From the NCBI GenBank assembly GCA_003567575.1, contig PWZG01000422.1, forward strand, positions 1-8,322: a stretch of 8,322 bases of DNA. The letters run 5' to 3'. The translations under genes were made by a program, and so were the position numbers. Each line of letters begins with the position of its first letter. Position 1 is the stretch's first letter. The notes beneath the pieces are model-generated. The model did no database searches, was not told the DNA's origin, and saw nothing but the letters and a program-made list of their open reading frames with translations. Source of the DNA: PVC group bacterium (lineage in GTDB: Bacteria > Verrucomicrobiota > Kiritimatiellia > CAIKKV01 > PXCX01). Of the stretch, positions 1-6,031 are shown in pieces.

Positions 1-23
1 CCGAACAAACAAGGAGTCTGGCG

Positions 24-788
24 ATGACCATGATGCCGGCGCTTAGCGTCAATATGGAAAATTATTTGGAGACGATCTTCAACCTCGTCGGTGAGAATGC
101 CGTGGCGCGGGCGAAGGATATATCGGATCGTCTGGAAGTAAGCCGTTCGTCCGTGACCGGAATGCTTCAGGCATTGCGGGAACGAGGGCTTGTGAATTAC
201 GAGCGTTATGGTTTCGTGACGCTGACGCCGGAGGGCGCAGCGATTGCAGGACGCGTTGCGCGTCGGCACGAGGCTTTGCGCGATTTCATGGTGAATGTTC
301 TCTCCCTCGACCCAACGGAGGCGGACGCGGCGGCCTGCCACATGGAACACGGCATCTCCAAGAATGTTGTGGACCGATTCATCGAATTTGCGGATTTTGT
401 CCAGACCTGTCCAAGGGCGGGATCGAAGTGGGTTCGCGAGTTCGGTTACCGGTGCGAGGAATCGTCGGTATCTCCGGAGCACTGCGAGCGGTGTATCGAG
501 CAGTGTCTGGATGACGTCAGAAAGACAGCAAGGAAAGGAATGTCGGATACTATGAATGTCGCACTTAGTGAACTGAAGCCCGGCGAGAAGGGGCAGGTCG
601 AGAAGGTGGCAGGTCAAGGCGCGATTAAACGGCGAATTCGGGACATGGGGGTCACGACGGGGAGTTTGGTGGAAATGGTGCGTATGGCGCCGTTGGGCGA
701 TCCGATAGAAGTCAAAATCAAGGGTTATCATCTCACGCTTCGCAAGGAAGAGGCGGTGGATATCAGCGTGAAAAGGGTCAAAACGTGA
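24..788 (+). CDS. DtxR/MntR-family metal-dependent repressor fused to a FeoA domain
   Basis: This is probably a cytoplasmic transcription repressor that senses Fe(II) or Mn(II) and controls the adjoining feo genes. Residues 8-75 form a winged helix-turn-helix, with recognition-helix sequence VSRSSVTGMLQAL near 39-51. Residues 76-125 look like the DtxR dimerisation and metal-binding domain. By eye, E16, H82, E108 and H109 match MntR/DtxR ligands, and C105-HM-E108-H109 matches the DtxR C102xxE105H106 motif. Two DtxR ligand positions appear changed (R86 and D101), so the metal site may differ. A cysteine-rich linker (C129, C144, C154, C157, C161) precedes a FeoA/SH3-like domain at about 178-250. 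The ATG at 24 has AAGGAG at 11-16, 7 bases upstream. At 254 residues it is longer than MntR (about 140) because of the linker and FeoA domain. The metal specificity is an inference; the family call is firm. Confidence 0.9.
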   Translation: MTMMPALSVNMENYLETIFNLVGENAVARAKDISDRLEVSRSSVTGMLQALRERGLVNYERYGFVTLTPEGAAIAGRVARRHEALRDFMVNVLSLDPTEADAAACHMEHGISKNVVDRFIEFADFVQTCPRAGSKWVREFGYRCEESSVSPEHCERCIEQCLDDVRKTARKGMSDTMNVALSELKPGEKGQVEKVAGQGAIKRRIRDMGVTTGSLVEMVRMAPLGDPIEVKIKGYHLTLRKEEAVDISVKRVKT

Positions 789-792
789 GGAG
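787..792 (+). promoter_or_regulatory. Shine-Dalgarno site that fixes the feoA start
   Basis: GAGGAG lies 7 bases before the ATG at 800 and overlaps the TGA of the preceding gene. This favours the ATG at 800 over the in-frame GTG at 785, which has no comparable site. The overlap suggests that translation of the two genes is coupled. Confidence 0.7.
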
Positions 793-799
793 TGACAGC

Positions 800-1054
800 A
801 TGAACCCAGCCTTATGGATGCCTCTCGGCATGGTTCCGACGGGCCGATCGGTTTTACTGCGTCGCGTACAGACCGGCCACGGGTTGAGTTCCCGGCTGGC
901 GGCGATGGGGTTGCTGCCCGGTATGCGAGTTCAGGTATGCCATAACGACCGAAATGGACCGGTCATCCTTGGAATCAATGGAAGCCGCGTAATGCTCGGA
1001 CGTGGAACGGCGAATAAACTGTCGGTGGAAGATACCAGTGAAACCGGGATATAA
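800..1054 (+). CDS. feoA: FeoA, small SH3-like protein of Fe(II) transport
   Basis: This 84-residue protein is the length of a stand-alone FeoA. FeoA is a cytoplasmic SH3-fold partner needed for FeoB-dependent Fe(II) uptake, and is thought to act on the FeoB G domain. The family pattern is clear: SRLAAMGLLPG at 31-41, then GPVILGINGSRVMLGR at 53-68, then ANKLSVED near the C terminus. I chose the ATG at 800 because GAGGAG lies just upstream; starting at the GTG at 785 would add five residues. The gene follows the DtxR-FeoA regulator after 11 bases, so the two are almost certainly co-transcribed. The locus therefore has two FeoA domains, one in the regulator and one free. The free copy probably serves the transporter and the fused copy the sensor; that split is an inference. 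Confidence 0.88.
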   Translation: MNPALWMPLGMVPTGRSVLLRRVQTGHGLSSRLAAMGLLPGMRVQVCHNDRNGPVILGINGSRVMLGRGTANKLSVEDTSETGI

Positions 1055-1081
1055 AGGACGCGAGTTTTTTTTACCGCAAAT

Positions 1082-1097
1082 GTTAGGCGAGCATAAC
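1082..1097. promoter_or_regulatory. Candidate DtxR/MntR-type operator dyad
   Basis: GTTAGGC-GA-GCATAAC is an inverted repeat with 6 of 7 arm positions paired. Its TTAGG half and its TAA-containing partner resemble half-sites recognised by DtxR-family repressors, whose known box is built on TTAGG/CCTAA arms. It lies upstream of feoB and downstream of a DtxR-family regulator gene. The assignment is an inference from shape and position; short dyads like this also occur by chance. Confidence 0.35.
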
Positions 1098-1205
1098 TTA
1101 GATGGCTGCTCCGTACAAAATGTAGGGTTTTAAGAGTTTATTGGTGACTTATTCAAGCATGTTTGCGCAAAAAACAAGAAAACGGTGAGCCGCTTACTTG
1201 CGTGA

Positions 1206-1238
1206 TCACCCTCTCCCTCTGGGAGAGGGCCGGGGTGA
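1206..1238. repeat. Hairpin-forming intergenic repeat (CCCTCTCCC type)
   Basis: CCCTCTCCC at 1209-1217 pairs perfectly with GGGAGAGGG at 1221-1229 across a TCT loop. An outer TCACCC (1206-1211) can pair with GGGTGA (1233-1238) as an alternative. Sequences of the form TCACCCTCTCCC...GGGGTGA are a familiar interspersed repeat between genes in many bacteria. This copy sits 35 bases before the feoB start and would be in its leader RNA, so it could influence feoB expression. That effect is speculative. Confidence 0.7.
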
Positions 1239-1272
1239 GGGTTGGCGAAGCCATTAGCAAGAAAGAAACGCA

Positions 1273-3339
1273 ATGAAGAAACGGATAATCATGGCATTGG
1301 CAGGAAACCCGAATTCCGGCAAGACAACGCTGTTCAACGCCATGACTGGCTCCCGTCAGCATGTCGGAAACTATCCCGGCGTGACCGTGGAAAAGAAAGA
1401 AGGGCGCTTCAAACACAAGGATACCGAACTCAATGTTGTGGATCTGCCCGGAACGTACAGTCTGACCGCTTACTCCATCGAGGAGGTGGTGGCACGGAAC
1501 TTTATCATCAACGATAAGCCGGATGTGGTCATCCACGTGGTGGACGCTTCGAATCTCGAACGGAACCTGTACCTTGGCATTCAACTTATCGAACTTGGGG
1601 TTCCCGTCGTATTCGCGTTTAACATGAGCGATGTGGCGCGCGCCCGCGGCATCCACTTCGATCTTGATATGCTAGCCTCCCTGCTCGGGGCGCCGATCGT
1701 GCCGACGGTCGGACAGAAGAACAAAGGAATCGACGAGCTTGTCGATACCGCCGTTCGCGTGGCGCGGTCGGGAACGAAACCGAAGCCTTCCGATATCCAC
1801 TACGGGGATGACATAGAGAAAGCGATCGAGGCCATTCGGCGTCGTATAGATGGGCAGTCTGGATTTACCGATGATATTGTAGCTCGCTGGACTGCGATCA
1901 AACTATTGGAGAATGACGCCGAAGTGGCGAAACTCATTCAAGATCCCGATATCCATAAGGCGGTCGAGGCGGAGCAGGCCCGAATTGAGAAGATACTCGG
2001 TGATTCCGCTGAAATGATTATCGCTGATCGACGCTATGGATTAATTTCGGGCGCCTGCCAGAAGGCCGTACGCTCGACATGCGAAACCCGGCACACGAAT
2101 TCGGACAGCATTGACGAGATTGTCATTCACCGCGTATGGGGATTGCCGATCTTTCTGGGACTGATGTACCTGGTCTTCTGGCTGACCTTTACCGTTGGCG
2201 GTCCTCCGATGGACTGGATCGAGGGTTTCTTTGGCTGGCTCGGGGGAAAAGTCGCCGGCTGGTGGCCCACAGGATCGGACAGCATCCTCCAGTCGCTTCT
2301 GGTGGACGGCCTCATCGGCGGAGTTGGTGGCGTGATCGTTTTCCTGCCGAACATTCTGCTGCTTTTTTTGGCTATCGCCTTTTTGGAAGACTCGGGTTAT
2401 ATGGCGCGGGCGGCGTTCATGATGGACCGGCTGATGCACAAGATCGGACTGCACGGCAAGAGCTTTATTCCGATGCTAACCGGTTTTGGTTGCTCTATCC
2501 CAGGCATTATGGCCACCCGCACGCTTGAAAACCGACGCGATCGTCTGACCACGATGCTCGTATTGCCGCTGATGAGCTGCGGCGCTCGTCTGCCGATCTA
2601 CGCTTTGATCATCCCGGCGTTTTTCCCTGCGGCATGGCATGCGACGATGCTGTGGATGATCTATGTGATCGGGATCGCGCTGGCCATTGTCTCCGCCAAA
2701 ATTCTGCGCTCGACATTGTTCAAGGGCGAGTCCGTACCATTTGTGATGGAACTACCGCCCTATCGCCTGCCGACGCTCAAGGGGGTTCTGATTCACATGT
2801 GGGAACGCGGCGGACTTTACCTCAAAAAGGCGGGAACAATCATTTTGGGTGTCTCGGTGATTCTGTGGGCGCTGACCAGTTATCCGAAAACGGAGACAGT
2901 GGATACGACCCTTTCCGCTGAGGAACAGCAGTTCATTCAACTCTCCAACACCATCGCCGGGCGTATCGGCCATGCCATGGAGCCGTTGATAAAACCGATG
3001 GGCTTCGACTGGCGCATCGGTACCGCCATGATCGGAGCATTTGCCGCCAAGGAAGTCTTTGTCGCGCAACTGGGAATTGTGTATTCGGTCGGCGAAGCCG
3101 ACGACGAATCCGAACCGCTCCGGGACCAACTGAAAGCCAACTATTCCCCGCTTGTAGGATTCTGCATAATGCTCTTCATGCTGATCTCAGCTCCCTGCAT
3201 GGCCACCATTGCGGTAACCAAGCGCGAAAGCAACTCATGGAGATGGGCGTTGTTCCAGCTTGGGGGATTGACGCTGATGGCTTACGTTCTGACTCTGATT
3301 GTTTACCAGACCGGATCATTGCTGGGAATCGGAATATAA
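1273..3339 (+). CDS. feoB: FeoB, Fe(II) transporter with N-terminal GTPase domain
   Basis: FeoB imports ferrous iron across the inner membrane. All parts of the family are visible. The G domain has G1 GNPNSGKTT at 11-19, a switch I/G2 region GNYPGVT at 32-38, G3 DLPG at 57-60 and G4 NMSD at 117-120, with a G5-like region near PTVGQKNKG. A helical spacer runs to about residue 280. Membrane segments begin near 289-311 and 345-370. The Gate regions contain GFGCSIPG (C407) and MSCGARLPIY (C436), and the C-terminal APCMAT motif holds C642. At 688 residues it is somewhat shorter than E. coli FeoB (773). The ATG at 1273 puts G1 about ten residues from the N terminus, as in E. coli. Its Shine-Dalgarno sequence is weak (AAGAAAG just upstream). 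It lies between feoA and a FeoB-associated peptide gene. No frameshift or lost key residue was seen. Confidence 0.97.
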   Translation: MKKRIIMALAGNPNSGKTTLFNAMTGSRQHVGNYPGVTVEKKEGRFKHKDTELNVVDLPGTYSLTAYSIEEVVARNFIINDKPDVVIHVVDASNLERNLYLGIQLIELGVPVVFAFNMSDVARARGIHFDLDMLASLLGAPIVPTVGQKNKGIDELVDTAVRVARSGTKPKPSDIHYGDDIEKAIEAIRRRIDGQSGFTDDIVARWTAIKLLENDAEVAKLIQDPDIHKAVEAEQARIEKILGDSAEMIIADRRYGLISGACQKAVRSTCETRHTNSDSIDEIVIHRVWGLPIFLGLMYLVFWLTFTVGGPPMDWIEGFFGWLGGKVAGWWPTGSDSILQSLLVDGLIGGVGGVIVFLPNILLLFLAIAFLEDSGYMARAAFMMDRLMHKIGLHGKSFIPMLTGFGCSIPGIMATRTLENRRDRLTTMLVLPLMSCGARLPIYALIIPAFFPAAWHATMLWMIYVIGIALAIVSAKILRSTLFKGESVPFVMELPPYRLPTLKGVLIHMWERGGLYLKKAGTIILGVSVILWALTSYPKTETVDTTLSAEEQQFIQLSNTIAGRIGHAMEPLIKPMGFDWRIGTAMIGAFAAKEVFVAQLGIVYSVGEADDESEPLRDQLKANYSPLVGFCIMLFMLISAPCMATIAVTKRESNSWRWALFQLGGLTLMAYVLTLIVYQTGSLLGIGI

Positions 3340-3360
3340 CAGAGAAAAGGAAGTGAGAAT

Positions 3361-3513
3361 ATGATGTGGGAAGTAGCCGTTGTGGTTGTCATTGTCGGAA
3401 CGGCAATCTTTTTTGCCGGTCGCTCGTTGTGGCGATGTATGAGCGGCAATACGGGTCACGGGTGCCAGGGATGCAAAGGTTGCGGTGGCACTCATGACAC
3501 GAAAGGGGTTTGA
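3361..3513 (+). CDS. FeoB-associated Cys-rich membrane peptide (50 residues)
   Basis: This short gene starts 21 bases after the feoB stop and has AAGGAAG at 3347-3353, 7 bases before ATG 3361 (a second ATG follows directly). The peptide has one membrane segment at about residues 4-20 (EVAVVVVIVGTAIFFAG). A basic stretch and a cysteine-rich tail follow, with C26, C35, C38 and C41; the last three form CxxCxxC. This layout and its place after feoB match the FeoB-associated Cys-rich membrane protein family (Pfam FeoB_associated). Such peptides are thought to assist FeoB, possibly by binding Fe(II) or a cluster with the cysteines. That role is not established, and the family call here rests on layout and context. 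Confidence 0.85.
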   Translation: MMWEVAVVVVIVGTAIFFAGRSLWRCMSGNTGHGCQGCKGCGGTHDTKGV

Positions 3514-3628
3514 CATGGCTGATTGGGTCCGCCGCTTACTCTTTACACTTATACTCTAGCGTGCTGTCCCGGTTGTGCTTGCCTTGCCGGCGGATGCGCG
3601 ATATGATCCGTGGGTGTCGTTTGATTAT

Positions 3629-3634
3629 AAGGAG
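3629..3634 (+). promoter_or_regulatory. Shine-Dalgarno site that fixes the M23-like gene start
   Basis: AAGGAG lies 6 bases before the ATG at 3641. The alternative in-frame GTG at 3575 has no clear ribosome-binding site, so 3641 is the preferred start. Confidence 0.7.
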
Positions 3635-3640
3635 AATATC

Positions 3641-4528
3641 ATGAGCATGCTACTGCAACGAAAGATTAAACCGACGATTACCCCATTTTTACTGGATCGC
3701 GAAGACACCCTGCAATTGACGTTGAGCTCCGGACGGATCTGGGAGATGTCCTTGAAAGATGCCTCCGCAGCGGTGGTCTCCAGGGGATTCGACCGCTATC
3801 ATGATGGCGGTCATGCTTCCGGCGATATCACCGTCTATGCCTTCGATGCCATCGTGACGATTAACGGGACCGAACACCTCATGCGAAGGGAAGTCGGTTC
3901 TGATGCGAGTTTTTACGAGCCTTGGCACATCGACGGGGTTCGCGTATGGTTTGATGCCGCGGCCTGTACCTATAAGGATGCCGGCGGTTTTATGGAGGAA
4001 AAAGACTGGCGCAGCGAAACAATTTGCAAACCGCAACGTTTGACCCGCTGGGCGGTCCAGGAAGAAGGAAAATCAATCTGTCCCCAACCCTTGCACGATT
4101 GGTATCCCAACCCTTCGGGCAGGCTATCCATTCGGGACTGCTATACCGGCGAAGACTGCTGGATGGGTCCCTACAACGGCGGCGCCGCCCACGGGGGACT
4201 GGACATCAACATGCCTGCCGGAACTTTATTGAGTACGCCGATCGATCTGGATGACCATTATTTATTCCATTCGGTGGCGGCGGGATTCAACAACAATCGC
4301 TGGGTCGGTTCACGCCGCTGGCCGGACGGCTCCGACTGGCAGTTGACGACCAGTCATCTCATTGAAATGACCGTCAAGGAACGAACCCCGCTGGCGGCCG
4401 GAACACCCTACGCGACAACGGCGGGAACGCGGGTCGGACAGCGCGAACATACCCACTTCAAATGGCGCGTGAACGAACAAGGCGGTAGTTACTGGCTTGA
4501 TCCCTGGATTTTGATGCACGAAACTTGA
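3641..4528 (+). CDS. M23/LytM-like metallopeptidase-fold protein
   Basis: This 295-residue protein has the spaced metal-site motifs of the M23 (LytM/lysostaphin) peptidase fold in its C-terminal half: H184-GGL-D188 (HxxxD), H239 in a TSHL context, and H270-T-H272 (HxH) followed by FKW. M23 enzymes cut peptide cross-links in peptidoglycan using one Zn(II). Residues 1-160 form a domain I do not recognise, with alternating hydrophobic stretches that suggest beta structure. From ATG 3641 there is no signal peptide, which is odd for a cell-wall enzyme. Upstream in the same frame a signal-like sequence is broken by a TAG at 3557-3559. The gene lies 127 bases after the feo peptide gene on the same strand, and a possible terminator follows its stop. 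Catalytic activity and substrate are inferred; it could be a non-enzymatic LytM-fold protein. Confidence 0.6.
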   Translation: MSMLLQRKIKPTITPFLLDREDTLQLTLSSGRIWEMSLKDASAAVVSRGFDRYHDGGHASGDITVYAFDAIVTINGTEHLMRREVGSDASFYEPWHIDGVRVWFDAAACTYKDAGGFMEEKDWRSETICKPQRLTRWAVQEEGKSICPQPLHDWYPNPSGRLSIRDCYTGEDCWMGPYNGGAAHGGLDINMPAGTLLSTPIDLDDHYLFHSVAAGFNNNRWVGSRRWPDGSDWQLTTSHLIEMTVKERTPLAAGTPYATTAGTRVGQREHTHFKWRVNEQGGSYWLDPWILMHET

Positions 4529-4530
4529 AT

Positions 4531-4556
4531 GTCGCAAGGGACCGCGACCTTTTTAT
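4531..4556 (+). terminator. Possible rho-independent terminator after the M23-like gene
   Basis: GTCGC (4531-4535) can pair with GCGAC (4544-4548) around an eight-base loop, followed at once by CTTTTTAT. It begins two bases after the TGA at 4526-4528. The stem is only five pairs, so strength is uncertain, but position and T-run fit a terminator. Confidence 0.45.
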
Positions 4557-4655
4557 GTCCGGAAGGGCGAAGGCTGGGTCCGAGGTCGGCTCTCCCGGAG
4601 CACGTCGGGAATGCTGCGGCGTAGTTCCTCACCCGCGGGACGAAGCCGGGGACCT

Positions 4656-4673
4656 GCCTGCCTGTAGGCAGGC
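4656..4673. repeat. Perfect palindrome GCCTGCC-TGTA-GGCAGGC
   Basis: Two 7-base arms pair perfectly around TGTA. Palindromes built on CCTGCC/GGCAGG are common as interspersed repeats in several bacterial groups. With one copy in this window I can only propose that it belongs to such a family. Confidence 0.6.
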
Positions 4674-4783
4674 GACATGCGCCACAGGGTAACCGTTCAC
4701 GGGGTAGCGTAGCCGCGTGACAAGGATAAGAACGACGAAGCGAGTCGACTAAGTGTGGGACAAACGCATAGGTAAATACGAAC

Positions 4784-4803
4784 GGACGCAAACAATTGCG
4801 TCC
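4784..4803 (+). promoter_or_regulatory. Leader hairpin just before the epimerase ribosome-binding site
   Basis: GGACGCAA (4784-4791) pairs perfectly with TTGCGTCC (4796-4803) around ACAA. It ends a few bases before the AAAGGAAG ribosome-binding site (4808-4815). There is no T-run after it, so it is not a standard terminator. It may be a leader structure, a protein-binding dyad or part of a repeat. Confidence 0.45.
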
Positions 4804-4826
4804 CTCCAAAGGAAGATGAAACGGAT

Positions 4827-6014
4827 ATGAAATCCACTGATTTAGCGTCGTTTTACGAAAAACAACTTGAACAACAAATCCTGCCGTTTTGGTTGCGGTA
4901 CGCGCCAGATAACGAATGCGGGGGATACGTCACGTGTCTTGACCGCGACGGATCGGTCATTGATCCCGATAAACTCTGTCTATGGTCCCAAGGCCGCATG
5001 GCCTGGGCGTTCGCCTGGCTATACAACGAATGGCGGCCGGAACCGGAATGGCTCGAATTCGCCGAACGTGGCGTCGATTTCCTGCTGGCACACGGATTTT
5101 CGTCATCGGGCCGGATGTATTACGCAACACAACGCGACGGGACACCGTTACTGGCCGGCCAGGATTATCACGTGGAATTTTCCTCGATCCTGGCTTTCAA
5201 TGAAGTCGCCCGTGCCCGTGGCGACAGCGAATTACGGCGTAAGGCACGTGAAATGTTTGACCACGCGTGGCCGATCATCCAGGATCCGGTCGGCGACTGG
5301 AACCCCTGGCAACAACCATTCAACCCATGCCGACAACACGGGTACAGCCTGATTCCTCTCAATGTATTGCAACATCTGCGCGCCGGCGGAGAGGAACCGG
5401 AGGACAACCCACGGATCGATACCTGCATTGATGCCATGCTGCATTTACATTTGAAACCCGAGCGCCGCCTGTTGCTGGAATGGATCGGCGCCGACGCATC
5501 CCAGCTTCCCGGCAGCCGCGGCCGCTGGGTCAATCCCGGACACATGATCGAAGGCGGAATATTCATCATCCATGAAGCCATCCACCGGCGCGACGCGGAA
5601 CTCAAACAACATGGCCTGGACCTGATCCGATGGGGTTTCGATTGCGGTTGGGACCGTGAATTCGGCGGTATCTTCAATGATATCGACGGCGATGGAAAAC
5701 CGATCATGGGACACACCGCCTTGTTGGCCGACAGCAAGTTATGGTGGCAACACGCCGAAGCGCTTTACGGGTTGGCGTTGGCGCATCGGGAAAGCGGCGA
5801 TCCCTGGTACTGGGAACAATATCGGCGCGTCCATGACTACAGTTTCAGCCATTTTGCCGATCCTGAATTCGGAGAGTGGTACGGCATGCTGGATCGTACC
5901 GGTCGCCCGATCAACCGCGCCAAGGGTATGGAACGCAAGAACGCTTTCCATATTGTACGCAATTTTTTCTGGTGCAGCCGGCTTAAACCGGGGGATAATC
6001 GAGGGAGAGGATAG
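4827..6014 (+). CDS. N-acylglucosamine / cellobiose 2-epimerase family sugar epimerase or isomerase
   Basis: The 395-residue length and (alpha/alpha)6-barrel motifs are those of the AGE superfamily. Its members change configuration at C2 of N-acyl-glucosamine or of reducing-end glucose in cellobiose, or interconvert aldoses and ketoses. Visible motifs are R57 in SQGRMAWAFAWLY, NPGHMIEGG at 236-244 with H239 and E242, KLWWQHAEAL, and GEWYGMLDRTGRP near 350. KGMERKNAFHIVRN follows, with H375. H239 and H375 fit the two catalytic histidines known in AGE and cellobiose 2-epimerases. There is no signal peptide, so it is probably cytoplasmic. The ATG at 4827 follows AAAGGAAG at 4808-4815; an ATG at 4816 is closed at once by TGA. 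The PHP gene starts 17 bases after its stop. Substrate (free monosaccharide, disaccharide or N-acyl sugar) cannot be told from the sequence. Confidence 0.9.
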   Translation: MKSTDLASFYEKQLEQQILPFWLRYAPDNECGGYVTCLDRDGSVIDPDKLCLWSQGRMAWAFAWLYNEWRPEPEWLEFAERGVDFLLAHGFSSSGRMYYATQRDGTPLLAGQDYHVEFSSILAFNEVARARGDSELRRKAREMFDHAWPIIQDPVGDWNPWQQPFNPCRQHGYSLIPLNVLQHLRAGGEEPEDNPRIDTCIDAMLHLHLKPERRLLLEWIGADASQLPGSRGRWVNPGHMIEGGIFIIHEAIHRRDAELKQHGLDLIRWGFDCGWDREFGGIFNDIDGDGKPIMGHTALLADSKLWWQHAEALYGLALAHRESGDPWYWEQYRRVHDYSFSHFADPEFGEWYGMLDRTGRPINRAKGMERKNAFHIVRNFFWCSRLKPGDNRGRG

Positions 6015-6031
6015 AAAGGAGACACGGCAAC

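Larger units (their letters stand above)
1055..1272. other. feoA-feoB intergenic region (218 bases)
   Basis: No gene is supported here. The region holds a run of eight T at 1065-1072 without a clear stem before it, an imperfect dyad at 1082-1097, a short perfect palindrome TTTGCGCAAA at 1162-1171, and a hairpin repeat at 1206-1238. A gap this long between feoA and feoB is unusual compared with the close spacing in many feo operons. It leaves room for a separate feoB promoter or operator. I could not identify a convincing -35/-10 pair. Confidence 0.6.
4557..4826. other. Gene-free spacer with palindromes
   Basis: About 270 bases lie between the M23-like gene and the epimerase gene. I support no gene in it. 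An open frame on the - strand (4489-4809) crosses the palindromes, has no recognisable domain and overlaps the end of the M23-like gene. The spacer holds a palindrome at 4656-4673 and a hairpin at 4784-4803. It probably also contains the promoter for the epimerase/PHP pair, which I could not pinpoint. Confidence 0.55.

Noticed and set aside
785..1054. GTG at 785 as the feoA start
   Set aside because: The ATG at 800 has a well-placed GAGGAG, while the GTG has none and would only add five residues.
1065..1072. Run of eight T after feoA, possible terminator
   Set aside because: I could not find a stable stem directly before it.
3557..3559. TAG readthrough (pyrrolysine or suppressor) in the M23-like leader
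   Set aside because: Nothing nearby supports recoding, and a good start with its own ribosome-binding site lies downstream at 3641.
4489..4809. Open frame on the - strand, 106 codons
   Set aside because: It spans palindromic spacer sequence and the end of the M23-like gene, has no recognisable domain, and its middle is translated from the CCTGCC palindrome.
4557..4826. tRNA, RNase P or tmRNA in the spacer
   Set aside because: None of the conserved cores of these RNAs could be found by eye.
5168..5737. Long - strand open frame of 189 codons
   Set aside because: It is wholly antisense to the epimerase gene, which has clear family motifs; the peptide is low in recognisable structure.
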